The notes beneath the pieces were generated by a model, which was not told where the DNA came from, searched no databases, and saw only the letters and a program-made list of their open reading frames with translations. From the NCBI GenBank assembly GCA_017395045.1, contig JAFPWG010000012.1:124001-188000 (forward strand): a stretch of 64,000 nt of DNA, given 5' to 3'. Shown here in pieces: positions 44,553-53,887 of this stretch. Position numbers and translations under genes: made by a program. Source of the DNA: Bacteroidales bacterium (lineage in GTDB: Bacteria > Bacteroidota > Bacteroidia > Bacteroidales > UBA932). Position 1 is the first letter of the stretch, and every line of letters begins with the position of its first letter.

Positions 44553-44560
44553 CAAATATA
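44553..44560 (-). promoter_or_regulatory. -7 box for the GH88-heparinase operon, probably leaderless
   Basis: The reverse strand reads TATATTTG then TAAAT and the ATG at 44547. The 141-bp gap to rpsL holds this and the rpsL promoter facing away from each other. Confidence 0.7.
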
Positions 44561-44584
44561 GCGAATTTCCAGCCTGTTGAAAAC

Positions 44585-44615
44585 TTTGTTAATTAAATAA
44601 TTTTACGTATCTTTG
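44585..44615 (+). promoter_or_regulatory. Promoter for the str operon
   Basis: TTTG (44585-44588), 19 bases, then TATCTTTG (44608-44615): a perfect Bacteroidota -33/-7 pair. It gives a leader of about 70 nt before rpsL. Confidence 0.85.
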
Positions 44616-44628
44616 CAGCCCCAAAAAT

Positions 44629-44647
44629 GCGGGAAGGAGACTCCCGC
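44629..44647 (+). promoter_or_regulatory. Hairpin in the rpsL leader
   Basis: GCGGGA and TCCCGC pair around seven bases in the 5' leader of the str operon, about 10 nt after the expected start of transcription. Ribosomal-protein leaders often carry feedback or stability hairpins; binding by S12 or S7 is speculative. The remaining leader up to 44688 is AT-rich and looks unstructured. Confidence 0.4.
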
Positions 44648-44688
44648 CTGATTGGGAACAAATACAACTTATTTATTTACAAACATTT

Positions 44689-45072
44689 ATGCCTACTATT
44701 TCACAGTTGGTCCGCAAAGGACGCGAGCAGCTCGAAGTGAAGAGCAAGTCTCGTGCGCTGGATGCTTGCCCTCAGAAGCGTGGCGTGTGTCTTCGTGTTT
44801 ACACGACGACCCCCAAGAAGCCGAATTCCGCGATGCGTAAGGTCGCGCGTGTCCGTCTTTCCAACGCGAAAGAGGTCAACGCCTACATCCCGGGCGAAGG
44901 ACACAACCTCCAGGAGCACAGCATCGTGCTGGTTCGTGGCGGCCGTGTCAAGGACCTGCCGGGTGTTCGTTACCACATCCTTAGAGGAGCTTTGGATACC
45001 GCTGGCGTGGATGGACGGACTCAGTCCCGTTCCCTCTACGGAGCCAAGCGCCCGAAGAAATCTAAGAAGTAA
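44689..45072 (+). CDS. rpsL: Ribosomal protein S12
   Basis: A protein of 127 residues starting [20 protein letters not shown]. It has the near-universal S12 segments [29 protein letters not shown] and [10 protein letters not shown], plus [14 protein letters not shown]. The residues in which streptomycin-resistance substitutions arise (the first PKKPNS lysine, K43, and the lysine in VKDLPG) are wild type. Codons are strongly biased to CGT and highly expressed forms. First gene of rpsL-rpsG-fusA-rpsJ. Confidence 0.98.
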   Translation: MPTISQLVRKGREQLEVKSKSRALDACPQKRGVCLRVYTTTPKKPNSAMRKVARVRLSNAKEVNAYIPGEGHNLQEHSIVLVRGGRVKDLPGVRYHILRGALDTAGVDGRTQSRSLYGAKRPKKSKK

Positions 45073-45107
45073 TCACCTAACTTTTATCACCTTTAATCTT
45101 ATCAAAA

Positions 45108-45584
45108 ATGAGAAAAGCGAAGCCTAAAAAGAGGATTCTACTTCCTGATCCTAAGTTTCACGACGTGGAGGTTACCCGTTTCGTGAACAACATTATGCTG
45201 CAGGGGAAGAAGAGTATCGCGTATTCGATCTTTTATGATGCCATCGACATGGTGGGCGAGAAGATGAAAGATTCTGACAAGGCTCCTCTCGATATTTGGA
45301 AGAAAGCGCTCGAGAACGTGACCCCTCAGATCGAGGTGAAGTCCCGTCGTATCGGTGGTGCGAACTTCCAGGTGCCGACCGAGTTGCGTCCGGAACGGAA
45401 AGTCTCCGTCGCCATGAAGAACATGATCCAGTTCGCCCGCAAGCGTTCCGGTCACTCGATGGCAGAAAAACTCTGTGCAGAAATCGTCGCCGCTTACAAC
45501 AATGAAGGCGGTGCGTTCAAGCGTAAGGAAGACATGCACAGAATGGCAGAGGCCAACAAGGCATTTGCACACTTCCGTTTCTAA
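45108..45584 (+). CDS. rpsG: Ribosomal protein S7
   Basis: A protein of 158 residues starting [19 protein letters not shown]. It has the S7 pattern [40 protein letters not shown] and [20 protein letters not shown]. It organises the 30S head by binding 16S rRNA. The gene lies 35 bases after rpsL and 17 bases before fusA. Confidence 0.98.
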   Translation: MRKAKPKKRILLPDPKFHDVEVTRFVNNIMLQGKKSIAYSIFYDAIDMVGEKMKDSDKAPLDIWKKALENVTPQIEVKSRRIGGANFQVPTELRPERKVSVAMKNMIQFARKRSGHSMAEKLCAEIVAAYNNEGGAFKRKEDMHRMAEANKAFAHFRF

Positions 45585-45601
45585 AAAACACTGCGTGCTG
45601 A

Positions 45602-47722
45602 ATGGCGAAAAGAGATCTTAAATACACCCGGAACATCGGCATCATGGCCCACATCGATGCCGGAAAGACCACCACGTCCGAGCGAATCCTGTACTACACC
45701 GGAAAGACCCACAAGATCGGTGAGGTCCACGAAGGTGCGGCCACGATGGACTGGATGGTCCAGGAACAGGAGCGGGGCATCACCATCACTTCGGCCGCGA
45801 CCACGGCGTTCTGGCACTACAACGGAGAGACCTATCAGATCAACCTGATCGACACTCCCGGCCACGTCGACTTCACGGTGGAGGTGGAGCGTTCCCTGCG
45901 TGTCCTGGACGGCACGGTGGCTACGTTCTGCGCCGTCGGACGGGTCCAGCCCCAGAGCGAGACCGTCTGGCGCCAGGCCGACAAGTACGGTGTACCGAAG
46001 ATCGCGTATGTGAACAAGATGGACCGGGTCGGCGCCGACTTCCTCGCCTGTGTCGAGGAAATCAAGCTCAAGCTCGGCGCCACCGCCGTTCCCGTCTGTC
46101 TCCCGATCGGTGCCGAAGACAAGTTCGAAGGCATCGTCGACCTCATCGACATGAAGGCCATCTTCTACGATTCCTCGGAGGAGCTGGTCAACTATCGGGA
46201 AGGCGAAATCCCCGCCGACCTGAAGGGCGAGGCCGCCCGCTGGAGGGACATCCTCCTGGAGGCCGCCGCCGAGTGCGATGAGACCCTGATGGAGAAGTAC
46301 TTCGAGGATCCCGACTCCCTGACCCGCGACGAGATCATCGCCGCCATCCGCAAGGGAACGATCTCCATGCAGATCGTCCCGGCGTGCTGCGGCTCCTCGT
46401 TCAAGAACAAGGGCGTCCAGTTCCTCCTGGACAACGTGATGCGTTACCTGCCTTCTCCGCTGGACAAGGGAGCCGTCAAGGGAACCAATCCCCGTACCGG
46501 CAGTGAAGTCGTCCGCAAGCCGTCCGCCGAGGAGCCGTTCGCGGCCCTCGTGTTCAAGATTGCCACCGACCCGTTCGTGGGCCGTCTGGCCTTCCTGAGG
46601 GCGTATTCCGGCCGGCTCGACGCCGGGTCCTACGTGTACAACACCCGCACTGGCAAGAAAGAGAGGGTGGCCCGCCTGTACCAGATGCACTCCAACCACC
46701 AGAACCCGATCGAGTTCGTGGAGGCCGGAGACATCTGCGCGGCCGTGGGCTTCAAGGACCTCCGCACCGGCGACACCGTGTGCGTGGAGGATCATCCGAT
46801 CACCCTCGAGTCGATGGAATTCCCGGATCCGGTGATCGGCATCGCCGTGGAGCCGAAGACGCAGAAGGACCTCGACAAGCTGGGTATCGCCCTCGGCAAG
46901 CTCGCCGAGGAGGACCCGACCTTCACGGTCAAGTCCGACGTCGAGACCGGCCAGACCGTCATCAGCGGCATGGGTGAACTGCACCTGGACATCATCGTGG
47001 ACCGCCTGCGCCGGGAATTCGGCGTGGACATCAACCAGGGCGCCCCGCAGGTCAACTACAAGGAGGCCATCACTTCCAGCTACCAGCTGAGGGAGGTCTT
47101 CAAGAAGCAGACCGGCGGCCGCGGCAAGTTCGCAGACATCATCGTCAACATCTCTCCCGCCGACGAAGGCGTCACGGGTCTTCAGTTCATCAATTCCGTC
47201 AAGGGCGGCAACATCCCCAAGGAATTCATCCCGAGCATCGAGAAGGGCTTCCAGGCCGCGATGCTGAACGGCGTGCTCGCCGGTTACGAGGTGCCTTCCC
47301 TGAAGGTCGAAGTGCTCGACGGCAGCTACCACCCGGTGGATTCCGACCAGCTCTCCTTCGAGCTGGCGGCCCGGATGGCCTTCCGTCACGCCTGCCCCAA
47401 GTGCCACCCGGTCCTCATGGAGCCGATCATGTCCCTCGAGGTCGTGACGCCCGAAGACTACATGGGTGACATCGTGGGCGACTTGAACCGCCGCCGCGGA
47501 CAGATTGTTGCCATGGACTCCACCGCCAACGGAGCACGCATCGTCAAGGCTTACGTTCCGCTTTCCGAACAGTTCGGTTACGTGACCGTGCTGCGCACCC
47601 TTTCTTCGGGCCGTGCGACCAGCACGATGACGTTCGACCACTACGCCGAGGTCCCGGCCTCCCTGGCCAAGGACATCGTCGAGAAGAGCGGTTACAGCAG
47701 AATGTCCTTCGACGACGAGTAA
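45602..47722 (+). CDS. fusA: Elongation factor G
   Basis: A protein of 706 residues starting [20 protein letters not shown]. GTPase motifs are [12 protein letters not shown] (G1), DTPGHVDF (G3) and NKMD (G4). The switch-I region has [17 protein letters not shown], and domains II-V follow to the C-terminus RMSFDDE. It drives translocation during protein synthesis. The gene is in the usual position between rpsG and rpsJ. No tuf gene follows. Confidence 0.98.
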   Translation: MAKRDLKYTRNIGIMAHIDAGKTTTSERILYYTGKTHKIGEVHEGAATMDWMVQEQERGITITSAATTAFWHYNGETYQINLIDTPGHVDFTVEVERSLRVLDGTVATFCAVGRVQPQSETVWRQADKYGVPKIAYVNKMDRVGADFLACVEEIKLKLGATAVPVCLPIGAEDKFEGIVDLIDMKAIFYDSSEELVNYREGEIPADLKGEAARWRDILLEAAAECDETLMEKYFEDPDSLTRDEIIAAIRKGTISMQIVPACCGSSFKNKGVQFLLDNVMRYLPSPLDKGAVKGTNPRTGSEVVRKPSAEEPFAALVFKIATDPFVGRLAFLRAYSGRLDAGSYVYNTRTGKKERVARLYQMHSNHQNPIEFVEAGDICAAVGFKDLRTGDTVCVEDHPITLESMEFPDPVIGIAVEPKTQKDLDKLGIALGKLAEEDPTFTVKSDVETGQTVISGMGELHLDIIVDRLRREFGVDINQGAPQVNYKEAITSSYQLREVFKKQTGGRGKFADIIVNISPADEGVTGLQFINSVKGGNIPKEFIPSIEKGFQAAMLNGVLAGYEVPSLKVEVLDGSYHPVDSDQLSFELAARMAFRHACPKCHPVLMEPIMSLEVVTPEDYMGDIVGDLNRRRGQIVAMDSTANGARIVKAYVPLSEQFGYVTVLRTLSSGRATSTMTFDHYAEVPASLAKDIVEKSGYSRMSFDDE

Positions 47723-47751
47723 AGTTTAGCAAAAACAAAAAGTTTATAGAA

Positions 47752-48057
47752 ATGAGCCAGAAAATCAGAATCAAACTCAAGTCGTACGACCACATGCTCG
47801 TGGACAAGTCCGCCAGCAAGATCGTCGATACAGTGAAGGCTACCGGTGCAAAGGTCAATGGTCCCATTCCCCTTCCTACCAGCAAGAAGATCTTCACTGT
47901 GAACCGCTCGACCTTCGTGAACAAGAAGTCCCGCGAGCAGTTCGAACTCGACTCCTATGTCCGTCTTCTGGACATCGACGATTCCAACGCGAAAACCGTC
48001 GACGCCCTCATGAAGCTCGAACTCCCCTCCGGTGTCGAGGTCGAGATCAAGGTCTGA
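47752..48057 (+). CDS. rpsJ: Ribosomal protein S10
   Basis: A protein of 101 residues starting [20 protein letters not shown]. It has [19 protein letters not shown] and [17 protein letters not shown], as in S10. In Bacteroidota rpsJ usually follows fusA and is then followed by rplC and the rest of the S10 operon. Here it is followed 27 bases later by a strong terminator and then a glutamine synthetase gene on the other strand, so the S10 operon is elsewhere or rearranged. Confidence 0.98.
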   Translation: MSQKIRIKLKSYDHMLVDKSASKIVDTVKATGAKVNGPIPLPTSKKIFTVNRSTFVNKKSREQFELDSYVRLLDIDDSNAKTVDALMKLELPSGVEVEIKV

Positions 48058-48083
48058 GGTTACTACTAAAACCTGACTGTGCA

Positions 48084-48119
48084 AGAGCCCCCGCCGTACG
48101 TCGATACGGCGGGGGCTCT
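48084..48119. terminator. Terminator closing the str operon
   Basis: AGAGCCCCCGCCGTA and TACGGCGGGGGCTCT form a perfect 15-bp stem around six bases. It sits between rpsJ and glnN, which converge, and could serve both. Confidence 0.88.
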
Positions 48120-48137
48120 CTCTGTGTGCCAGTATTT

Positions 48138-50315
48138 CTAGGAGATAAACAGGAGCTCGCGGAACTTCGGGAGCGGCCAGAGCTTGTCGTCCACGACCTC
48201 CTCGAGGGCGTCGAGGGGCTTGCGGAGGGCGGCGAGCATGTTGGCGATGTCGGCATAGGCGCGGGCACGGGAGTAGGCATCGGGGATGTCGTCCGCCGCG
48301 AGGCGGGCATTCTCCACGGTGCGGGCCCGCTGGCGGACTTCCTCGGTGAAACGGGTGATGTCGTCCAGGATGGCGAGTTCGGTCGCGCAGCCTTCGGTGT
48401 CACCGTAAACTTCCTCATACAGAGCCACTTCCTTCAGCAGGGTGGACTTATAGGTGACGGCGGCGGGGATGATGTGGTTGATGGACATCCGCACCATCAC
48501 GCGGGACTCGATCTGGAGTTTCTTGGCATAGGTCTCCCACTTGACTTCGTTTCGGGCCTGCAGCTCCTTTTCGGTATAGACGCCGGTGCGGGTGAACATG
48601 GCCACGGACTCGGGGGTCAGGAAGGCGTTGAACATCTCGGGGATGACGGTCTCGGTGTCCAGGCCGCGACGGGCGGCTTCGGCCTTCCATTCGTCGGTGT
48701 AGCCGTTCCCGTCGAAGCACACGGTGTCGATGACGGAGGCGATGATGGGTTTGAGGGTGTCCATCACGGCCACCTGCAGTTCCTTTCCGGCGGCGAGTTC
48801 CTTGTCCACATCGGCCTTGAAATCAAGCAGTTGCTCGGCCACGGCGGCGTTCAGGGTGGTCATGGCGCCGGCGCAGTTGGCGCTGGAGCCCACGGCCCGG
48901 AACTCGAACCGGTTGCCGGTGAAGGCGAACGGGGAGGTGCGGTTGCGGTCGGTATTGTCCACGAAAATCTCCGGGATTTCAACGAGGTCCATGCGGGAAC
49001 CCTTCTTTCCGGCAATCTGGATGGGCGTGTCGGAGGGTACCTCCAGGAGCTTCCGGAGCACCTGCGTCATCGTACGGCCCAGGAAGGCGGAAACGATGGC
49101 CGGCGGGGCCTCGTTGGCCCCCAGGCGGTGCGCGTTGGTCGCGCTGGCGATGGTGGCCTTCAGCAGTCCGTTGTGCCGCTGGACTGCCTTGAGCACGTTC
49201 ACGAAGAAGGTGACGAACTGGAGGTTGCCCATGGCGTCCTTGCCCGGGGCGAGGAGTTTCGTTCCGGTGTCGGTCCCGAGGGACCAGTTGTTGTGCTTGC
49301 CGGAGCCGTTCACCCCGTCGAAGGGCTTCTCATGCAGCAGCACCACAAAGCCGTGCTTGCGCGCGATGGTGTGCATGATGTTCATCAGGATCTGGTTCTG
49401 GTCGTTGGCGAGGTTGGTTTCGCCGTAGATGGGCGCGAGCTCGAACTGGTTGGGAGCCACTTCGTTATGGCGTGTCTTGATGGGGATGCCCAGCCGGTGT
49501 CCGGCGATTTCCAGGTCACGCATGAAGGCCGCGACGCGGGACGGGATAGCCCCGAAATAGTGGTCGTCCAGTTGCTGCTCCTTGGAAGAATTGTGTCCGA
49601 AAAGGGTGCGGCCGGTGATCATCAGGTCGGTACGCGCGGCGAACAGGCCTTCGTCCACGAGGAAGTACTCCTGCTCCCAGCCCAGGTACGAATAGACCTT
49701 CTTCACCTCCGGGTCGAACAGCCGGCAGATGGGGAGCGCCGCGTCGTTCACGGCCTTGAGGGCGCGCTTGAGCGGAGTCTTGTAGTCCAGCGCCTCGCCG
49801 GTATAGGAGAGGAAGACCGTGGGGATGCACAGGGTGTCGTCCTGGATGAAGACCGGGGAGGTCGGGTCCCACGCCGTGTAGCCGCGGGCCTCGAAGGTGG
49901 CACGGAGGCCGCCGCTCGGGAAGGACGAGGCATCCGGTTCCTGCTGGGCCAGGGACTTCCCGTCGAAAGTTTCGATCACGCCGCCCTTCCCGTCGTAGTC
50001 GATGAGGGAGTCGTGCTTTTCGGCCGTACCTTCGGTGAGGGGCTGGAACCAGTGCGTGATGTGGGTGACACCGTGCTCCAGGGCCCATTCCTTCATGCCC
50101 CGGGCCACACCGTCGGCCGTGGCGCGGTCCAGCGGATGTCCTCCGTCGATGCAGGCCAGCAGGGCCTTGAGCGTCTTGGCATCCAGGTATTTCTCCATCT
50201 GTTTCCGGTTGAAGACCAGTTCACCGAAATATTCCGAAGGGAGCCCGTCGGGCTTGTCCACGGGCTTGGCCTTCTTCATGAAGGATTCCCGGACCAGGTT
50301 GAATCTGTCCAACAT
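48138..50315 (-). CDS. glnN: Type III glutamine synthetase
   Basis: A protein of 725 residues, the usual length of type III (GlnN) enzymes of Bacteroidota. Signatures include HWFQPLTEGTAEKHDSLID, FPSGGLRATFEARGYTAWDP, EQEYFLVDE with the metal-binding glutamates, RHNEVAPNQFELAPIYGETN and GVNGSGKHNNWSLGTDTG. It assimilates ammonia into glutamine. It is monocistronic between the str operon and the tRNA gene. A weak -7 box (TACCTTGG) may lie just upstream of the start; no clear -33 box was seen. Confidence 0.96.
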   Translation of the reverse strand: MLDRFNLVRESFMKKAKPVDKPDGLPSEYFGELVFNRKQMEKYLDAKTLKALLACIDGGHPLDRATADGVARGMKEWALEHGVTHITHWFQPLTEGTAEKHDSLIDYDGKGGVIETFDGKSLAQQEPDASSFPSGGLRATFEARGYTAWDPTSPVFIQDDTLCIPTVFLSYTGEALDYKTPLKRALKAVNDAALPICRLFDPEVKKVYSYLGWEQEYFLVDEGLFAARTDLMITGRTLFGHNSSKEQQLDDHYFGAIPSRVAAFMRDLEIAGHRLGIPIKTRHNEVAPNQFELAPIYGETNLANDQNQILMNIMHTIARKHGFVVLLHEKPFDGVNGSGKHNNWSLGTDTGTKLLAPGKDAMGNLQFVTFFVNVLKAVQRHNGLLKATIASATNAHRLGANEAPPAIVSAFLGRTMTQVLRKLLEVPSDTPIQIAGKKGSRMDLVEIPEIFVDNTDRNRTSPFAFTGNRFEFRAVGSSANCAGAMTTLNAAVAEQLLDFKADVDKELAAGKELQVAVMDTLKPIIASVIDTVCFDGNGYTDEWKAEAARRGLDTETVIPEMFNAFLTPESVAMFTRTGVYTEKELQARNEVKWETYAKKLQIESRVMVRMSINHIIPAAVTYKSTLLKEVALYEEVYGDTEGCATELAILDDITRFTEEVRQRARTVENARLAADDIPDAYSRARAYADIANMLAALRKPLDALEEVVDDKLWPLPKFRELLFIS

Positions 50316-50396
50316 ACACTACTGATTTAGAAATCCCAAGGTACGAAGTATTTTCGGCTTCGACAAGGATTATCTCCGGAAATGTTCCTTCATGGA

Positions 50397-50428
50397 TTTG
50401 ATAAAGAAGGGAAAGTTTGCTATTTTTG
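50397..50428 (+). promoter_or_regulatory. Promoter for the tRNA-HD lipoprotein-GH2 transcript
   Basis: TTTG (50397-50400), 20 bases, then TATTTTTG (50421-50428). The tRNA gene starts 31 bp downstream; the spacer holds a short CGGGC/GCCCG hairpin. Confidence 0.75.
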
Positions 50429-50458
50429 CACCGCATATCGGGCTTGCGCCCGACGGCC

Positions 50459-50532
<74 letters not shown>

Positions 50533-50539
50533 CATTTTC

Positions 50540-51097
50540 ATGAAGAAACTGTTATACATCCTTTCCCTCGTCCTGGCCGTCCTGGCCGTCTCTGGATGCC
50601 GGTCGAAGGAGGGAAAGGCCGACAGGGAACACGCGAAGGCCATGGCCAGCCGGGAGGAATTCATCGAAATATTCCGTTCTACGGGTCGTCCCGGGACGGA
50701 GGCGGTCATCAGCCACTTGGATTCGATGGGATTCTTCACCATGGGCGCAGGCAGCCATCATCTGCAAGAGGGCGGACTCGCCCGGCATTCCGTGGAAGTG
50801 TACAGGATCATGAAATCTTTCGCCTGGTTCCAACCCTCCGGCAGCATTGCCGTCGTTGCCCTTTTCCACGACATGGGCAAGGTCCGCAACGGTGGCTGGC
50901 ACACCTGGTACTCCGTTCAGTTTCTGAAGGACTGGGGTTTCGAGCTGACCGAGGAGGAATATCTCGCCATCTACCGGCACCATAATCTGGAATCCGAATA
51001 TTTCCGTCATCCGCTTCACCGGGCACTGGTCGTGGCGGATGCGATCAGCACCGGATGGTGGAAGATGTGGCACCTGAGAAAAAAGCGAAAAGACTGA
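50540..51097 (+). CDS. HD-domain lipoprotein
   Basis: A protein of 185 residues starting MKKLLYILSLVLAVLAVSGC, with the lipobox cysteine at residue 20. The rest carries HD-type metal-binding residues in order: H83 (GLARHSVEVYR), H110-D111 (ALFHDMGKV) and D167 (VVADAIS). HD proteins are usually cytoplasmic phosphohydrolases acting on nucleotides or phosphoesters, so a lipid-anchored, exported version is unusual. The gene starts eight bases after a tRNA and is followed at once by a GH2 enzyme gene. The start is fixed by the signal peptide; a further in-frame ATG at 50501 lies in the tRNA. Confidence 0.8.
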   Translation: MKKLLYILSLVLAVLAVSGCRSKEGKADREHAKAMASREEFIEIFRSTGRPGTEAVISHLDSMGFFTMGAGSHHLQEGGLARHSVEVYRIMKSFAWFQPSGSIAVVALFHDMGKVRNGGWHTWYSVQFLKDWGFELTEEEYLAIYRHHNLESEYFRHPLHRALVVADAISTGWWKMWHLRKKRKD

Positions 51098-51098
51098 T

Positions 51099-53171
51099 AT
51101 GAAGAGACTTACGGTATGGGCCCCCGTCGTGGGCCTCCTGCTGCTGTGCGGCTGTTCCCGGATCGCAGAGGACCCGATGCGCTATGTGCCGGAGGGACAG
51201 ACGGCGCTGACACAGTGGGAGTTCTGCCAGGACAGCGTCCATTGGGAACCCGTGACGGTGCCGCATTCCTACAACGCCGCGGACGGCCGGAGCGAGAAGT
51301 ATTACCGCGGCCCTGCCACGTACCGGTGCAGGATCGACATCGCGGATCCCACGCGGCCGGCATACCTTCTTTTCGAGGGGGCTGCGCAGGCGGCGACGGT
51401 GAAGGTGAACGGCCGGGAGGCCTGTGTCCACAAGGGCGGCTATACGGCTTTCGCGGTGAATCTTGAAGGCCTGCTGGACGAAGGGGCCAACGAGGTCGAA
51501 GTCGTGTGCGACAATACGGAGGACATCGAACTGATCCCGGTCAGCTCCGACTTCAACAAGAACGGCGGCCTGCACAATCCGGCCTGGCTGTACGTGCCAG
51601 CCGGGGAGGTGTATTTCGACCCTGCGGAATATGGACCGTACCGACTGCATGTCGTCCAGGAGAATGTCTCGGAGGCCTCTGCCCACGCGGTTGTGAAAGC
51701 GATGCTCCACGGGAACGCCCGTGTGACCCTGAAGGTGCGGAATGCTGCCGGAAGGGTGGTGTACCGGCACGCTGAAAAAGTGGCTGCAGGGCCTTACGAG
51801 CACGCTTTTACGCTGAAAAACCCCCACCTGTGGAATGGGGTGGAAGACCCCTATCTCTATACGGTCGAACTGACGGCCGGGGACGACAAGGCCGTGACGG
51901 AGGTTGGCTTCCGGTACTTCTCTATCGACCGGGAGAAGGGCTTCTCCCTGAACGGGAAACCCTATCCTCTCCGGGGTGTGAGCATGCATCAGGATACGGA
52001 CGGGAAGGCCTCGGCCCTTTCCTATGGCGACTACGACCGCGACTACGGAACGGTCCGGGAGATCGGGTGCAATTTCCTGCGCCTGGCGCACTATCCCCAC
52101 AACGACTATGCGTTCCGGCTGTGCGACCGGATGGGCATCATCGTCCAGACGGAGATCCCCTGGGTGAACATCTGCGGCGTCCGGGCGACGGAGGCCTATT
52201 TCGACAACATCCATTCCCAGATGGCGGAGATGGTCCGGAACCTGTACAATCACCCATCCATCGTGTTCTGGGGCATGTGGAACGAGCTGGACAACTGGGG
52301 AAACCGGGAGAACTACCAGGGCGCCCTGGATGAGCGGAGAGTGGTCGACGAGACCGCCCGCCTGTATGACTATGCGAAATCCCTGGATCCGACGCGCTTT
52401 GTGGGCCTGACGGACGACAGCGTCTTCGCGCGGGATTTCTACACGGAACTGAAGGCCGATTATTATTCGGAAAACCGCTATTTCGGCTGGTATTATACGC
52501 CCGGTGATTTCTCCGGCGTGACGGAATCGATGACCTGGATCCGCGACAACATGGGCCCGGCCAACCTTTCGGAATACGGCGTGGGCATCAATCCTTACTG
52601 CCATACCTGGAAAGGGGAGGACGTCCGCCGTTACTTCAGTGACGACAAGCACATGGAGGAGTATGGCAACCTCTCCCACGAATCCCATGCGCAGCAGATC
52701 GCCCGGATGCCGTGGCTGAATTTCACCTCGCTCTGGATCCTTTTCGATTTCCCCGTAGCGCAGCGCCGGGAAGGGTACCTGGACAGCGACGACGGCGTCG
52801 ACTTTACGGAAAACCCCGCCCGTATGTATATGAACGACAAGGGGTTGATTACCCGTGACCGGGCAACGAAGAAGGACGTGTTCTACCTGTACAAGGCCTG
52901 GTGGAACCACAGCGAGGAGACCGTGTACATCGCCGGCCGCCGCCTGGCCGCCCGGCCAGCCGGCGAACCTTTCACGCTCACGGTCTATTCCAACGCCCCG
53001 TCCCTGAAGGTGCTGAAAGACGGCGAGGAGGTTGCGGCTCAGGATAACTCCGGCGAGGAAACCGGAGTCATCTGGAAATTCCCGGACCTGACGGTCGAGG
53101 CCGCAGGCTCTACCTTTACGGTCGTATCCCCTTCTGGGAGAACGGATTCCGTTTCCTTCCGAGCCATATAA
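51099..53171 (+). CDS. Glycoside hydrolase family 2 lipoprotein
   Basis: A protein of 690 residues starting MKRLTVWAPVVGLLLLCGC, with the lipobox cysteine at residue 19. GH2 features are VPHSYNAADG, YYRGPATYRCRI, NGGLHNPAWLYV in the sugar-binding domain, RGVSMHQDTDGKASALS and GCNFLRLAHYPHNDYAFRLC in the barrel, the acid/base glutamate in WGMWNELDNWG and a nucleophile candidate in NLSEYGVG. It is one base after the HD lipoprotein and probably cotranscribed. Likely beta-galactosidase, beta-mannosidase or related exo-glycosidase. Confidence 0.88.
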   Translation: MKRLTVWAPVVGLLLLCGCSRIAEDPMRYVPEGQTALTQWEFCQDSVHWEPVTVPHSYNAADGRSEKYYRGPATYRCRIDIADPTRPAYLLFEGAAQAATVKVNGREACVHKGGYTAFAVNLEGLLDEGANEVEVVCDNTEDIELIPVSSDFNKNGGLHNPAWLYVPAGEVYFDPAEYGPYRLHVVQENVSEASAHAVVKAMLHGNARVTLKVRNAAGRVVYRHAEKVAAGPYEHAFTLKNPHLWNGVEDPYLYTVELTAGDDKAVTEVGFRYFSIDREKGFSLNGKPYPLRGVSMHQDTDGKASALSYGDYDRDYGTVREIGCNFLRLAHYPHNDYAFRLCDRMGIIVQTEIPWVNICGVRATEAYFDNIHSQMAEMVRNLYNHPSIVFWGMWNELDNWGNRENYQGALDERRVVDETARLYDYAKSLDPTRFVGLTDDSVFARDFYTELKADYYSENRYFGWYYTPGDFSGVTESMTWIRDNMGPANLSEYGVGINPYCHTWKGEDVRRYFSDDKHMEEYGNLSHESHAQQIARMPWLNFTSLWILFDFPVAQRREGYLDSDDGVDFTENPARMYMNDKGLITRDRATKKDVFYLYKAWWNHSEETVYIAGRRLAARPAGEPFTLTVYSNAPSLKVLKDGEEVAAQDNSGEETGVIWKFPDLTVEAAGSTFTVVSPSGRTDSVSFRAI

Positions 53172-53184
53172 GCCGAAAAAAACG

Positions 53185-53192
53185 TATCTTTG
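53185..53192 (+). promoter_or_regulatory. -7 box for the DUF554 gene
   Basis: TATCTTTG, a full match, ends eight bases before the ATG at 53201. No -33 TTTG was seen. Confidence 0.65.
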
Positions 53193-53200
53193 CAACCGGC

Positions 53201-53884
53201 ATGCTCGGAACCATCGTCAATACGGCCTGCATCGTGGCAGGAACCCTGATCGGGACCCTCTTCAAGAAGGGCCTCGGGGAGAAATACACGAAAACCCTTT
53301 TCAACGCGATGGGGCTCGCCTCCCTCGCCCTCGGGGCGAACGCCTTCGTGCAGAACATGCCCAAGAGCGAATTCCCGGTGCTGTTCATCCTCTCGCTCGC
53401 CGTCGGCGGCCTTGCGGGCTCGGCCCTGGACCTGGACGGCCGGGTGAAGCGGGCCCTGGCGAAAAAGGGCGGCGACAGCTTCGCGAAAGGCCTCGTGACG
53501 GCCTGCCTGCTTTACTGCGTGGGGACGTTCTCCATCGTGGGCCCGGTCCTGAGCGCCCTGCAGGGGGACAACACCTTCCTGTTCACGAACGCCACGCTGG
53601 ATTTCGTCACCTCGACGGTTTTCGCGACCACGTACGGCATCGGCATGATCCTGGCGGCCCCGATCCTGTTCTGCTGGCAGGGTTCCATCTGGCTGCTGGC
53701 CATGCTGGCATCCTCCAGCCCCATCTTCCAGGGAACGCTGGTGAACGAGCTTTCCATCGTGGGCGGGGTCCTCATCATCGCCTCGGGCCTCTCCATCCTG
53801 GACATCAAGGACTGCAAGACGCTGAATTACATTCCCGCCCTGCTGGTGCCGGTGCTCTGGTTCCTGGTGAAAGGATTGTTCTAG
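53201..53884 (+). CDS. DUF554-family membrane protein
   Basis: A protein of 227 residues with six or seven hydrophobic segments and the DUF554 pattern: GTIVNTACIVAGTLIGTLFKKG at the N-terminus, AMGLASLALGANAFVQ and ATLDFVTSTVFATTYGIGMI. The family is a conserved inner-membrane protein, possibly a transporter, with no settled function. The gene ends three bases before the dnaE stop, on opposite strands. Confidence 0.9.
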   Translation: MLGTIVNTACIVAGTLIGTLFKKGLGEKYTKTLFNAMGLASLALGANAFVQNMPKSEFPVLFILSLAVGGLAGSALDLDGRVKRALAKKGGDSFAKGLVTACLLYCVGTFSIVGPVLSALQGDNTFLFTNATLDFVTSTVFATTYGIGMILAAPILFCWQGSIWLLAMLASSSPIFQGTLVNELSIVGGVLIIASGLSILDIKDCKTLNYIPALLVPVLWFLVKGLF

Positions 53885-53887
53885 TCC

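Noticed and set aside
45581..47641. A 686-residue open frame antisense to fusA
   Set aside because: It mirrors the G+C-rich codons of fusA, has no promoter or ribosome-binding site, and its translation shows no recognisable domain.
48126..50330. A 734-residue open frame antisense to glnN
   Set aside because: It is a compositional shadow of a strongly conserved gene; its translated sequence is low-complexity (rich in G, V, H and D) and not like any family.
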